Positions 7,342-14,793 of a DNA stretch of 20,305 bases are shown here, piece after piece. The DNA is from an uncultured Selenomonadales bacterium (lineage in GTDB: Bacteria > Bacillota > Negativicutes > Selenomonadales > Selenomonadaceae), in NCBI GenBank assembly GCA_937915885.1, contig CALGGP010000189.1:1-20305 (forward strand). The letters are read 5' to 3'. Both the position numbers and the translations under genes were made by a program. The notes below the pieces were generated by a model. It worked only from the letters and a program-made list of their open reading frames with translations, was not told the DNA's origin and did not search any database. The stretch's first letter is position 1. Each line of letters opens with the position of its first letter.

Positions 7342-8700
7342 TCAATTAAAATTATGATTGCGTCGAAGGTCGCGTCGCGCGATGAAAAATGCAATCGTCA
7401 ACGGCACGCACGCTCCCAGCCACGCCAACGGATTTGATAAACACGCGCCCACGTAGCCGTAGATGTCGACCAAAAATATCGCCGCCAACACTCTCATTAT
7501 CAGCTCCATCGCGCCCGCCACCGTCGGCACGAAACTTTGTCCAAGCCCCTGCAACGTGAATCGGAAGATGAACAGCAGAGACAATATCCAATAGCACACG
7601 CCGTTGATCACCAAAAATTGTCGCCCGTAGTCGATGATTTGCTCCTGACCGTCGCCCACAAACAGATGCATGATGTCGGCGCCGAACATTATGTTGAATA
7701 TCGCCACCGCCACGCTGAACGAGCACGACATCATCACGCATTTCTTGACGCCCTCCTCGATCCGAGAAAATTTTTTGGCGCCGAAATTTTGAGCGGTGAA
7801 CGCCGCGATCGCCACGCCGAATGACATCATCGGCATCACCGCAATCCCGTCAACCCGATGCGCCGCCGCATACGCCGCCACTTCGAGCGGTCCGAGATTG
7901 TTGAGCGCGACCTGCAACACCACCGCGCCGATTGCTATTATAGACGTTTGAAATCCCATCGGCAATCCGATTCGCGCGTGCTCCCATAACACCGCCCGAT
8001 CAATTTTCCAATCCGCGCGGAGCGTGTGCAAAATCGGGACGCGCCGACGTATGTAGTTGAAGATGATCAGATTGCCGATTACGATCGAGACGATTGTTGC
8101 CGCCGCCGCGCCCGGGATGCCGCCGTCAAGCACGATGATCGCAATCGGCTCGAGTATGATGTTGATCGTCAACGTCGCCGCTTGAAATACCGTCGGCATT
8201 TTCGAGTCGCCGAGCGCGCGCAGTAAATTCGATTGAAGTTGCAGCCCGATGAAGGCGCTCATGCCGCCGTAGATGATCACGATGAACGAATAGGAGCCGT
8301 CGATGATGGCGGGCGGCGTGTCCATCAGCTCGAGCAGGTCGCGGCAAAACGTCACGCCGAAAATCGTCAGCACGATCGAGACCGCAATCGAAAGCACCGT
8401 GCAGGCGACGACGCTTTGACGAATGCCGACAAAATCTTTCGCGCCGAAGCGTTGACCGGTGTAGATGGTGACGCCGCTCGTCGTGCCCATGACGAAGCCG
8501 AGCACGAGGAACATCAGCGGACCGGTGCAGCCGACGGCGGCGAGCGCCTCAACGCCGAGGAAACGCCCGACGATCAGCGTGTCGACGAAGCCGTAGAGTT
8601 GTTGGAAGATGTTGCCGGCGAGCAGCGGCAGGGTGAAGAGGAAAATTAATTTCGCGGGATCGCCCACGGTTAAATCTTTGACGGCGGAATTCTTATCCAT
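7342..8700 (-). CDS. MATE family efflux transporter
   Basis: Integral membrane protein of 452 residues with about 12 hydrophobic helices, the usual size and topology for MATE (MatE) Na+- or H+-coupled antiporters that export drugs or metabolites. The N-terminus (AKLIFLFTLPLLAGNIFQQLYGFVDTLIVGRFLG, quoted as LAGNIFQQLYGFVDTLIVG) is the typical first-helix signature. The second half repeats the fold, with HRVDGIAVMPMMSFGVAIAA in the equivalent position. ATG 8700 has GAGG at suitable spacing. It lies between the glycosyltransferase and the GH13 gene on the same strand, with a 77-bp repeat on each side. Substrate cannot be read from sequence. Confidence 0.93.
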   Translation of the reverse strand: MDKNSAVKDLTVGDPAKLIFLFTLPLLAGNIFQQLYGFVDTLIVGRFLGVEALAAVGCTGPLMFLVLGFVMGTTSGVTIYTGQRFGAKDFVGIRQSVVACTVLSIAVSIVLTIFGVTFCRDLLELMDTPPAIIDGSYSFIVIIYGGMSAFIGLQLQSNLLRALGDSKMPTVFQAATLTINIILEPIAIIVLDGGIPGAAAATIVSIVIGNLIIFNYIRRRVPILHTLRADWKIDRAVLWEHARIGLPMGFQTSIIAIGAVVLQVALNNLGPLEVAAYAAAHRVDGIAVMPMMSFGVAIAAFTAQNFGAKKFSRIEEGVKKCVMMSCSFSVAVAIFNIMFGADIMHLFVGDGQEQIIDYGRQFLVINGVCYWILSLLFIFRFTLQGLGQSFVPTVAGAMELIMRVLAAIFLVDIYGYVGACLSNPLAWLGACVPLTIAFFIARRDLRRNHNFN

Positions 8701-8764
8701 TCATAAATCCTCGATATTTTTTATCCGACACACCCGCCCGTTTGTCCTACGGACGGATTGAAAG

Positions 8765-8841
8765 GGGCGCCGCCAACGCCCCCACCCTCCAATGCGGCGC
8801 CCCAATTGTGGAAGTGGTTCCCACCCGCGTCGGCGGCGCCC
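8765..8841 (+). repeat. 77-bp inverted-terminal-repeat element, copy A
   Basis: Plus-oriented copy lying between the GT41 stop (8890) and the MATE start (8700). Arms GGGCGCCGCCAACGC (8765-8779) and GCGTCGGCGGCGCCC (8827-8841) pair at 14 of 15 positions. The interior keeps the CCCACCCTC and GGTTCCCACCCG blocks seen in copies B and C. The rest of 8701-8889 shows no gene. A weak promoter-like pair for MATE (AGGACA, 17 bases, GATAAA, read on the minus strand) is possible but not convincing. Confidence 0.85.
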
Positions 8842-8889
8842 GCTCTTCGTACAGCGCCTTTAGCGCAGGCGTCGCCCCGCACTCAACCG

Positions 8890-10491
8890 CTACTCTGTCA
8901 ACTGTATGTAAGCAGCCTCGACGTCGGACATGTAGGCGGCGGCGTCCATCAGCGGCGAACACTCCATCATCGATCGCAATTCTCGACGATATTTTTCAAT
9001 CCGATCGACGTCACCCGCCAATTCGATCGCCTTCGCAATATATTCTTCGTCCGTCGACGCGCATAATTCTGCAGCCCTGATATTCGACAGGAAACTCAAT
9101 CCGAAGCGCGTCCCGTGACGATCGCCCGCCCGAGTGATCACCGGCACGCCCATATACAACGCGTCACATGTCGTCCCGCCGCCGACATACGGATAACTGT
9201 CCAACATCACATCGACCGCGCCGAACGCCTTCAAATAATTTTTGTAATCGGAGCCGCCCTCAACCGTCACCCGATCTGGAGCGATCGACGCCGTGCGGAG
9301 CCGACCAATCGCAATCTCCTCAACGAATTTCGAGTTAAACACCGTGCTTTTTATGAAGAGGCGCGCCGTCGGAATCGCCGACATTATCTCCGACCACAAT
9401 CGAAGTTGCTCGTCGGTCACCTTGGAAAAATTATTGAACGACCCGAATGTTATATATCCGTTCACTCGGCACGGAGCCGCGCTGACTTCAGGCGCGTCAT
9501 TCGGTCGACGATAGCAGAAGTGAGTGTGCGGCAGTTGAATAACCTTCTCGGTGAAAAATTTTTTGCCGTTGTAATCCGTCACCGTGTGTTTGTCGACAAA
9601 AAAATAATCGACCGCGTTTAGCCCCGTCGACCCGATCCAACCGATCCCGCTGATCTGAATCGGCGTCGGCTTATACGCCATAATCGGCAGACAATTATGC
9701 GCCGTATGTCCGCTCAAGTCGACGAGAATATCAAGCTCGTCGTCGTAAATGATCCGCGCGGAATCGAGCGCCGACTTGCCTTTGATATTCCTCCAACCGT
9801 CCGCATGAGATTTGAGCTCCGCACTGAACGCGTCCTCGTCGCACGCCGCATAGCCGATCACTTCAAACCGATCGCCATCGTGATTGATAAAAAACGGCGC
9901 CGAAAAATATCCCGCGACATGCGCTCGAAAATCGGGCGAAACGTAGCCGACACGAATTTTTTCATGGCGATGCGGTTTGTGTCGAAAGCGTTTGACGCCA
10001 ACGTAAAGTTTGTCGTACCGACGGATCGCCGAAAAAATTTTTTGCGACGTGATTTTCGACGGCGACAAGCGATGCAACGCAAATAAATAATTGCTGTAAT
10101 CCTCACGACGATCTTCTGTCAGCTCCGCGCGAAGCGTTTCATCGTCGATCGAACGAGGATCGATCTGACTGCTCGCCAGATAATGAGCCGCCGCCCGATC
10201 GATCGCGCCGAGCTTGTCGTAAGCGTTGGCGACAATGTTGTGCAACATCATCGTATCCTTTTCATTGGTGTCGTGTTTTTCAAGCGCCATCTCACCTTCG
10301 CGGATCACGTTGGCGAAATCCGAATTGAGATCGAAAATGCGGACGCGGTAGAGTAAAATTTTGCCGTCGAGCGAAAATGTTTGAGTCATTTCATCGATGA
10401 CGGTGACGGCGTCGGCAATTTGGCGCGTCGAGATGAGCGTCTCCACAATCTGTTCAAAAAATTGTCGGCGAATCTTAGAGTTAGTGTCCAT
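8890..10491 (-). CDS. TPR-SPINDLY (GT41, O-GlcNAc transferase-like) glycosyltransferase
   Basis: Protein of 533 residues. A short helical TPR-like region (about 20-115) is followed by the SPINDLY catalytic half of GT41 enzymes, which transfer sugars such as GlcNAc from UDP-sugars to Ser/Thr of proteins. Visible motifs are KIRVGYVSPDF (178-188), H191 in RAHVAGY, DLSGHT (258-263) with H262, FGSFNNFSKVTDE (349-361) with K357 at the position of OGT's essential lysine, and DSYPYVGGGTTCDALYMGVP (431-450), the nucleotide-sugar site. The frame opens at TTG 10506, but that codon lies beside AGGAG. ATG 10491, seven bases after AGGAG, is the better start. It follows DUF1385 by 23 bases and is probably co-transcribed. 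Bacterial relatives often glycosylate flagellin or adhesins, but none is in view. Confidence 0.92.
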   Translation of the reverse strand: MDTNSKIRRQFFEQIVETLISTRQIADAVTVIDEMTQTFSLDGKILLYRVRIFDLNSDFANVIREGEMALEKHDTNEKDTMMLHNIVANAYDKLGAIDRAAAHYLASSQIDPRSIDDETLRAELTEDRREDYSNYLFALHRLSPSKITSQKIFSAIRRYDKLYVGVKRFRHKPHRHEKIRVGYVSPDFRAHVAGYFSAPFFINHDGDRFEVIGYAACDEDAFSAELKSHADGWRNIKGKSALDSARIIYDDELDILVDLSGHTAHNCLPIMAYKPTPIQISGIGWIGSTGLNAVDYFFVDKHTVTDYNGKKFFTEKVIQLPHTHFCYRRPNDAPEVSAAPCRVNGYITFGSFNNFSKVTDEQLRLWSEIMSAIPTARLFIKSTVFNSKFVEEIAIGRLRTASIAPDRVTVEGGSDYKNYLKAFGAVDVMLDSYPYVGGGTTCDALYMGVPVITRAGDRHGTRFGLSFLSNIRAAELCASTDEEYIAKAIELAGDVDRIEKYRRELRSMMECSPLMDAAAYMSDVEAAYIQLTE

Positions 10492-10514
10492 GTCAGTGCT
10501 CCTCAAAAAAATTT

Positions 10515-11378
10515 TTATCGCTCTTCGATTGGAAGGACGGCGTTAAGCGACGCGATCGCCACTTCAACCATCTCGTCGTCGGGCGGCAACGTCGTCAAGT
10601 ACTGCAGCCACAGCCCCGGCATTATCGCCGCCCTTATCAAGACGTTTTTCGAGCGCGCCGCCAATCGAATTATTTCATACGAGATGCCCGCCACCACCGG
10701 CAATAAAATTATTCGGCTCGCGATCCTCAACCATAAGTCCGGCCAGCCCAAGAATGCGAACACGAATATCGACACCAGCATGACGATCAATAAAAACGTC
10801 GTGCCGCAACGCGGGTGCAGCCGATCGAATTTCTGAACGTTTTCGACCGTCAACGGCTGATTCGCCTCATAACAAAAAATCGTCTTATGCTCCGCGCCGT
10901 GATATTGAAACACCCGCCGTATGTCCGACATTCGCGAGATCGCCAGCAGATAAGCTAAAAATATTATCAGTCGAAACACGCCCTCCATCAGATTCAAAAA
11001 AAACGGGTCGTCGGTGATCGAATGAAAAATGCGCGCCGAGCCGGTCGGGATCGCGATGAAAAGTATCGACGCCAGCACCAGCGCCAACGCGATCGTCAAC
11101 GCCATCTCACGATCGCTCAACTGCTCGTCCTCTTCGCCCGCCATTTTCGCCGAGTACGACAGCGATTTCATTCCGAGCACGAGCGATTCATACAGCGTCA
11201 CCGAGCCGCGCAGGAACGGTTTTTTCAATATCGGATAACGATCGGCGATCGAGTTGACGGGCTTGACTTCGACCGCGATGTGTCCGTCGGGCTCGCGCAC
11301 CGCCGTTGCCACCCGACCGAAGCCGCGCATCATCACGCCCTCGATCACCGCCTGCCCGCCGACGATTGGTTTTTCCAT
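10515..11378 (-). CDS. DUF1385 membrane protein (YqhQ-like)
   Basis: Protein of 287 residues with the conserved DUF1385 features: GGQAVIEGVMMRG at 7-19, YHGAEHK at 159-165 and HPRCGT at 188-193. The His/Glu/Cys clusters suggest a metal site. About four membrane helices are apparent (92-112, 133-148, 195-211 and 218-240). B. subtilis YqhQ is the best-known member; the biochemical function is not established. ATG 11378 has GGAGGT at 11386-11391. Its promoter is the minus-strand half of the shared divergent region. The stop codon TAA falls inside an A/T palindrome that leads directly to the Shine-Dalgarno site of the next gene. Confidence 0.93.
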   Translation of the reverse strand: MEKPIVGGQAVIEGVMMRGFGRVATAVREPDGHIAVEVKPVNSIADRYPILKKPFLRGSVTLYESLVLGMKSLSYSAKMAGEEDEQLSDREMALTIALALVLASILFIAIPTGSARIFHSITDDPFFLNLMEGVFRLIIFLAYLLAISRMSDIRRVFQYHGAEHKTIFCYEANQPLTVENVQKFDRLHPRCGTTFLLIVMLVSIFVFAFLGWPDLWLRIASRIILLPVVAGISYEIIRLAARSKNVLIRAAIMPGLWLQYLTTLPPDDEMVEVAIASLNAVLPIEER

Positions 11379-11409
11379 TCATCAGACCTCCGTTGAAAAT
11401 GTCGGCGAT

Positions 11410-11438
11410 ATTATATCAAACGGCGCAAGCGCTTGCAA
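11410..11438 (-). promoter_or_regulatory. Sigma-A-type promoter for DUF1385-GT41
   Basis: Read on the minus strand: -35 TTGCAA (11433-11438), spacer of 17, and a perfect -10 TATAAT (11410-11415). The predicted start near 11403 leaves a ~25-base leader containing GGAGGT. The -35 hexamer is the same one used by the opposite promoter. Confidence 0.7.
11425..11436. promoter_or_regulatory. Perfect 12-bp palindrome at the shared -35
   Basis: GCAAGCGCTTGC is self-complementary over all 12 bases and overlaps the -35 hexamer used by both divergent promoters. Its position would suit a dimeric regulator that controls both directions. No regulator is identified, so the operator role is inference. Confidence 0.4.
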
Positions 11439-11461
11439 TTTTGTCGATGATGATTGATAAT
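11433..11461 (+). promoter_or_regulatory. Sigma-A-type promoter for the Lon protease-GTPase pair
   Basis: Plus strand: -35 TTGCAA (11433-11438), spacer of 17, -10 GATAAT (11456-11461; 5 of 6 consensus). A start near 11468 would place GGAGG (11473-11477) in a very short leader before ATG 11486. This supports the downstream choice of start for the protease. Confidence 0.65.
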
Positions 11462-11485
11462 GTTGCCCGACTGGAGGCACGATTG

Positions 11486-13441
11486 ATGGGATTGATGGAT
11501 AAATTTTCGAGGATGTTCGGCACTCGACACACGAGCGCGCGCCCCGATTTCCCAAGACATATGACGGAACTCGACCGCGAAATATCGGCGCTGTATTCGG
11601 TGATGATGGACGTGATGGGCTCGGATCGAATGGTGATCCAGGCGGGGCGAATGGACGCGCTCCGATATATGCGCTCGACCGACCCGGGCGAAAGAATATT
11701 GGCGTTGCGACGAATTTTGGAGGAAAATCCGACGTTGGGACCGGTGCCGTCGGCGTCGGAAATTCCTGCGGAAATGGTTCGATTGGCAGAGGACATTGCC
11801 GACATCATGGCGCGGCGCAATCTCGAGGACAAAATCGAGCGCAAGATCAATGAGAAGCTCGAGCAGGATCACAACGATTATGTCAAGGATATTCGATTGC
11901 AAGTCCTTCGAGAGGAAAAACCCGACGAAGAGACGCCGCACGATCGACAAAAGCGCGAAGAATTAGAGGCGCTCGACAAAATCAAATTGACGCAGGCGGT
12001 GATGGAACTGTTGAGACCGTCGCGGCTCGATGAGATTGTCGGTCAAGAGCGGGCGGTAAAAGCGCTCAGATCAAAATTGGCGTCGCCGTATCCTCAGCAT
12101 CTGCTGTTATACGGACCGCCGGGCGTGGGCAAAACGACGGCGGCTCGATTGGTGCTCGAGGCGGTGAAAGGAAAATATCCGTCGCCGTTCGGCTCGGAGG
12201 CGCCGTTTGTGGAGACGGACGGGACGACGTTGCGTTGGGATCCGCGCGATGTGACGAATCCGTTGTTGGGCTCGGTGCACGATCCGATCTATCAAGGCGC
12301 TCAACGGGCGTTGGCGGAGATCGGAGTGCCGGAGCCGAAGCCCGGGCTGGTGACGGACGCGCACGGCGGCATTTTATTTATCGACGAGATCGGCGAAATG
12401 GATTTGATGTTGCAGAATAAATTATTGAAGGTGCTCGAGGACAAGCGGGCGTATTTCGAGTCGTCGTATTACGATCCGACGGACGAGCACGTGCCGCCGT
12501 ATATAAAAATGTTGTTCGAGAAGGGAGCGCCGGCGGATTTTGTGTTGATAGGAGCGACGACGCGGGAGGCCTCGGCGATCAATCCGGCGTTGCGGTCGCG
12601 ATGCGCGGAAATATATTTTGAGCCGTTGACGCCGAAAAATATAGTGGAGATAATAAACAACGCGGCGAAGAAACTCAACGTTGAGCTCGACGACGGGATT
12701 GCGGAGACGATCAGCGAATACACGATCGAAGGTCGGAAGGCGATAAACATTTTGGCGGACGCCTACAGTTTGGCGATGGAGCAATCGACGGCGGATCGAT
12801 CGGACGGCAAGGTCGATTTGACGAAGCGAAAAATAAAAATCGAGAAGCAGCACATCTACGAGGTGACGCAAGTCAGTCGGCTGTATCAATATGTGACGAA
12901 GAAGGCGGGCTCGACGGCGGAGGTCGGACACATTTTCGGATTGGGCGTGTCGGGATTTTTGGGCTCGGTGATCGAGATCGAAGCGGTAGCGTTCGAGGCG
13001 GCGGAAAAAGGCAAGGGCACGGTGCGTTTCAACGAAACGGCGGGGTCAATGGCAAAGGACTCGGTGTTTAACGCGGCGTCGGTGTTGCGTCGAGTGACGG
13101 GCAAGGATTTGCATGATTACGATGTGCACATCAACGTGGTGGGCGGAGGAAACATCGACGGACCGAGCGCGGGGACGGCGATCTTGGCGGCGTTGGTGTC
13201 GGCGGTGACGGATCGGAAAATCAAACAGGACGTGGCGGTGACGGGCGAGATATCGTTGCAAGGACGAGTGAGACCCGTCGGGGGCGTTTTTGAAAAAGCG
13301 TACGGCGCGAAGCAGGCGGGCATAAAAACTTTGCTGATCCCGAAGGAAAATGAAAAGGATATTCCCGAGGGGCATTTGGGGCTGGAGATTCATGCGGTGT
13401 CGACGGTGGAAGAAGCGTTCCGATATATTTTTGCCGACTGA
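11486..13441 (+). CDS. ATP-dependent protease, Lon family (LonB/LonC class)
   Basis: Cytosolic AAA+ serine protease of 651 residues. There is no LonA-type N-domain. The first ~190 residues are charged and partly coiled-coil (about 105-155). Then come Walker A GPPGVGKT (210-217), Walker B FIDEIGE with D300-E301, an arginine-finger region INPALRSRC, and the Lon proteolytic domain with S561 in GPSAGTA and K604 in GGVFEKAYGAK, the Ser-Lys dyad. Length and layout resemble the LonB/LonC group linked to endospore formation. The frame runs back to 11306, and ATG 11399 is possible, but that would nearly abut the DUF1385 start and lacks a ribosome site. ATG 11486 has GGAGG eight bases upstream and sits just after a promoter. 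A zinc-ribbon GTPase gene follows 37 bases later. Confidence 0.92.
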   Translation: MGLMDKFSRMFGTRHTSARPDFPRHMTELDREISALYSVMMDVMGSDRMVIQAGRMDALRYMRSTDPGERILALRRILEENPTLGPVPSASEIPAEMVRLAEDIADIMARRNLEDKIERKINEKLEQDHNDYVKDIRLQVLREEKPDEETPHDRQKREELEALDKIKLTQAVMELLRPSRLDEIVGQERAVKALRSKLASPYPQHLLLYGPPGVGKTTAARLVLEAVKGKYPSPFGSEAPFVETDGTTLRWDPRDVTNPLLGSVHDPIYQGAQRALAEIGVPEPKPGLVTDAHGGILFIDEIGEMDLMLQNKLLKVLEDKRAYFESSYYDPTDEHVPPYIKMLFEKGAPADFVLIGATTREASAINPALRSRCAEIYFEPLTPKNIVEIINNAAKKLNVELDDGIAETISEYTIEGRKAINILADAYSLAMEQSTADRSDGKVDLTKRKIKIEKQHIYEVTQVSRLYQYVTKKAGSTAEVGHIFGLGVSGFLGSVIEIEAVAFEAAEKGKGTVRFNETAGSMAKDSVFNAASVLRRVTGKDLHDYDVHINVVGGGNIDGPSAGTAILAALVSAVTDRKIKQDVAVTGEISLQGRVRPVGGVFEKAYGAKQAGIKTLLIPKENEKDIPEGHLGLEIHAVSTVEEAFRYIFAD

Positions 13442-13478
13442 AAAATTTTTTTGCGATAAACGAAGCGTGGTGTAAGAT

Positions 13479-14651
13479 TTGCTGTTTTTTAAGTCGCTGT
13501 TTCAATCCGACGAGGCGCGATGTCCTCACTGCATGCGAAAGCTCTCGTTGAGTAACGTGAGATTCTACTGCACATTCAATCCCGAGCGCCGTCACGAAAT
13601 TTTTCTGTCGTTCCTTGACAAATTAAAACAACGGCTTCCGACTTGCGGCAGAAATTTTTGCAAGGGCAAGGGCATCCCCGCGCAGGAGGCGGTCTGTCGA
13701 TTTTGCGGCGAGCAACTCCCGTTGCAGTACCTCTTTCATCGACGCTATTTGAGCTTCTGCATGATCGGAGTGGCGGGCGCGGGCAAGTCGAGCTACCTGA
13801 CGACCATGCTCCACGAATTTAAATATTCCAATCTGCCGTGGGTACTGCAGCCGATCGATTCGCGCACGTTGAAGGTCTCGCAGCAAAACGATCAAAACGT
13901 CTACGAGGATCGATTATGTCTCGCGGGGACGCAATCGGGCGTGGCGCCGAAGCCGCAGCAGTGGATCATACGAGACACGACGGTTGAGTCGAAAGATGTG
14001 CCGACGTATGCGTTGACGATCTACGACGGGGCGGGTGAGGATTGCGAACGGATCGGCGACAACGAACTCGATCCGGTGATTAGTCGGTACATCGCGGGCT
14101 CGAAAATGTTCTTTATCATGTTCGATCCGCTGTTGTTATCGAGCGTGAGGGCGGCGGTGCCGTATGAAATATTGACGTCGTCTCAAGCGTTGGATCGGCA
14201 ATCGAGCGCGCCGGCGAATATGGTGACGATGGTCAACGCGTTGGCGAATTACATCAGACAGAGTTGCAACATCGCGCCGAACAAATTGATAGATCGTCAA
14301 ACGGCGGTGGTGATCACCAAGCTCGATACGTTGAGGGATTTGGACAATGACTTCGGCTCGTCGTCGCTGGTGATGAAGTCGAGCCCGCATGCGAGTAGGC
14401 GGGGCTTCGTCGATGCCGACAGCTCGATGATTGATCTCGAGATAAGAGATTGGCTGCAACGGCAGGGTGAGACGGCATTTCTCGACGCGATCGATGCGAA
14501 CTTTCAACGGGATAAAATTCGAGTGTTCGGAGTGTCGAGCTTCGGTCAGCCGCCGGATCGAGCAAAAAGGTTGGCGGCGATCACTCCGCACCGCGTCCTC
14601 GATCCGATCATGTGGATGCTCGCCAACGAAAAAATTGTGCCGACGCTTTAA
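13479..14651 (+). CDS. Zinc-ribbon P-loop GTPase (TRAFAC / DO-GTPase2-like)
   Basis: Protein of 390 residues. The N-terminus carries a cysteine-rich module: CPHC (15-18), C31, C56, C61 and CRFC (73-76), probably one or two zinc ribbons. A GTPase domain follows, with P-loop GVAGAGKS (97-104), G3-like DGAG (183-186), G4-like TKLD (280-283) and a possible G5 GVSSFG (351-356). This order resembles TRAFAC-clade 'double-GTPase 2' proteins, described in predicted NTP-dependent conflict systems. That family match is from memory and tentative. The start is TTG 13479: a stop lies two codons upstream, and the next ATG would delete the first CPHC. Only a weak GGTG at 13469-13472 precedes it. It is probably co-transcribed with the Lon-type protease; no partner GTPase or effector is adjacent. 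Confidence 0.75.
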   Translation: MLFFKSLFQSDEARCPHCMRKLSLSNVRFYCTFNPERRHEIFLSFLDKLKQRLPTCGRNFCKGKGIPAQEAVCRFCGEQLPLQYLFHRRYLSFCMIGVAGAGKSSYLTTMLHEFKYSNLPWVLQPIDSRTLKVSQQNDQNVYEDRLCLAGTQSGVAPKPQQWIIRDTTVESKDVPTYALTIYDGAGEDCERIGDNELDPVISRYIAGSKMFFIMFDPLLLSSVRAAVPYEILTSSQALDRQSSAPANMVTMVNALANYIRQSCNIAPNKLIDRQTAVVITKLDTLRDLDNDFGSSSLVMKSSPHASRRGFVDADSSMIDLEIRDWLQRQGETAFLDAIDANFQRDKIRVFGVSSFGQPPDRAKRLAAITPHRVLDPIMWMLANEKIVPTL

Positions 14652-14682
14652 AGCTGTTTCTTCGTCCGATAAAAATTTTTAT

Positions 14683-14759
14683 GGGCGCCGCCGACGCTCC
14701 CACCCTCGGGGCTCGGCGCCCAACATACGGAGCGGTTCCCACCCGCGTCGGCAGCGCCC
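14683..14759 (+). repeat. 77-bp inverted-terminal-repeat element, copy B
   Basis: Arms GGGCGCCGCCGACGC (14683-14697) and GCGTCGGCAGCGCCC (14745-14759) pair at 14 of 15. It lies between two convergent genes, 31 bases after the GTPase stop and 34 before the methylase stop. A/T palindromes flank it (14671-14680 and 14770-14782), and CCTTTTTG follows the right arm, so it could act as a two-way terminator. Its right flank also resembles the tandem array at the window end. Confidence 0.87.
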
Positions 14760-14793
14760 CGCCTTTTTGAAAAAATTTTTTTCCGTCACCCTG

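Noticed and set aside
11306..11485. N-terminal extension of the Lon-type protease
   Set aside because: The extra residues are Arg/Pro-rich, overlap the DUF1385 start antisense, and cover the promoter region; ATG 11486 has a ribosome site.
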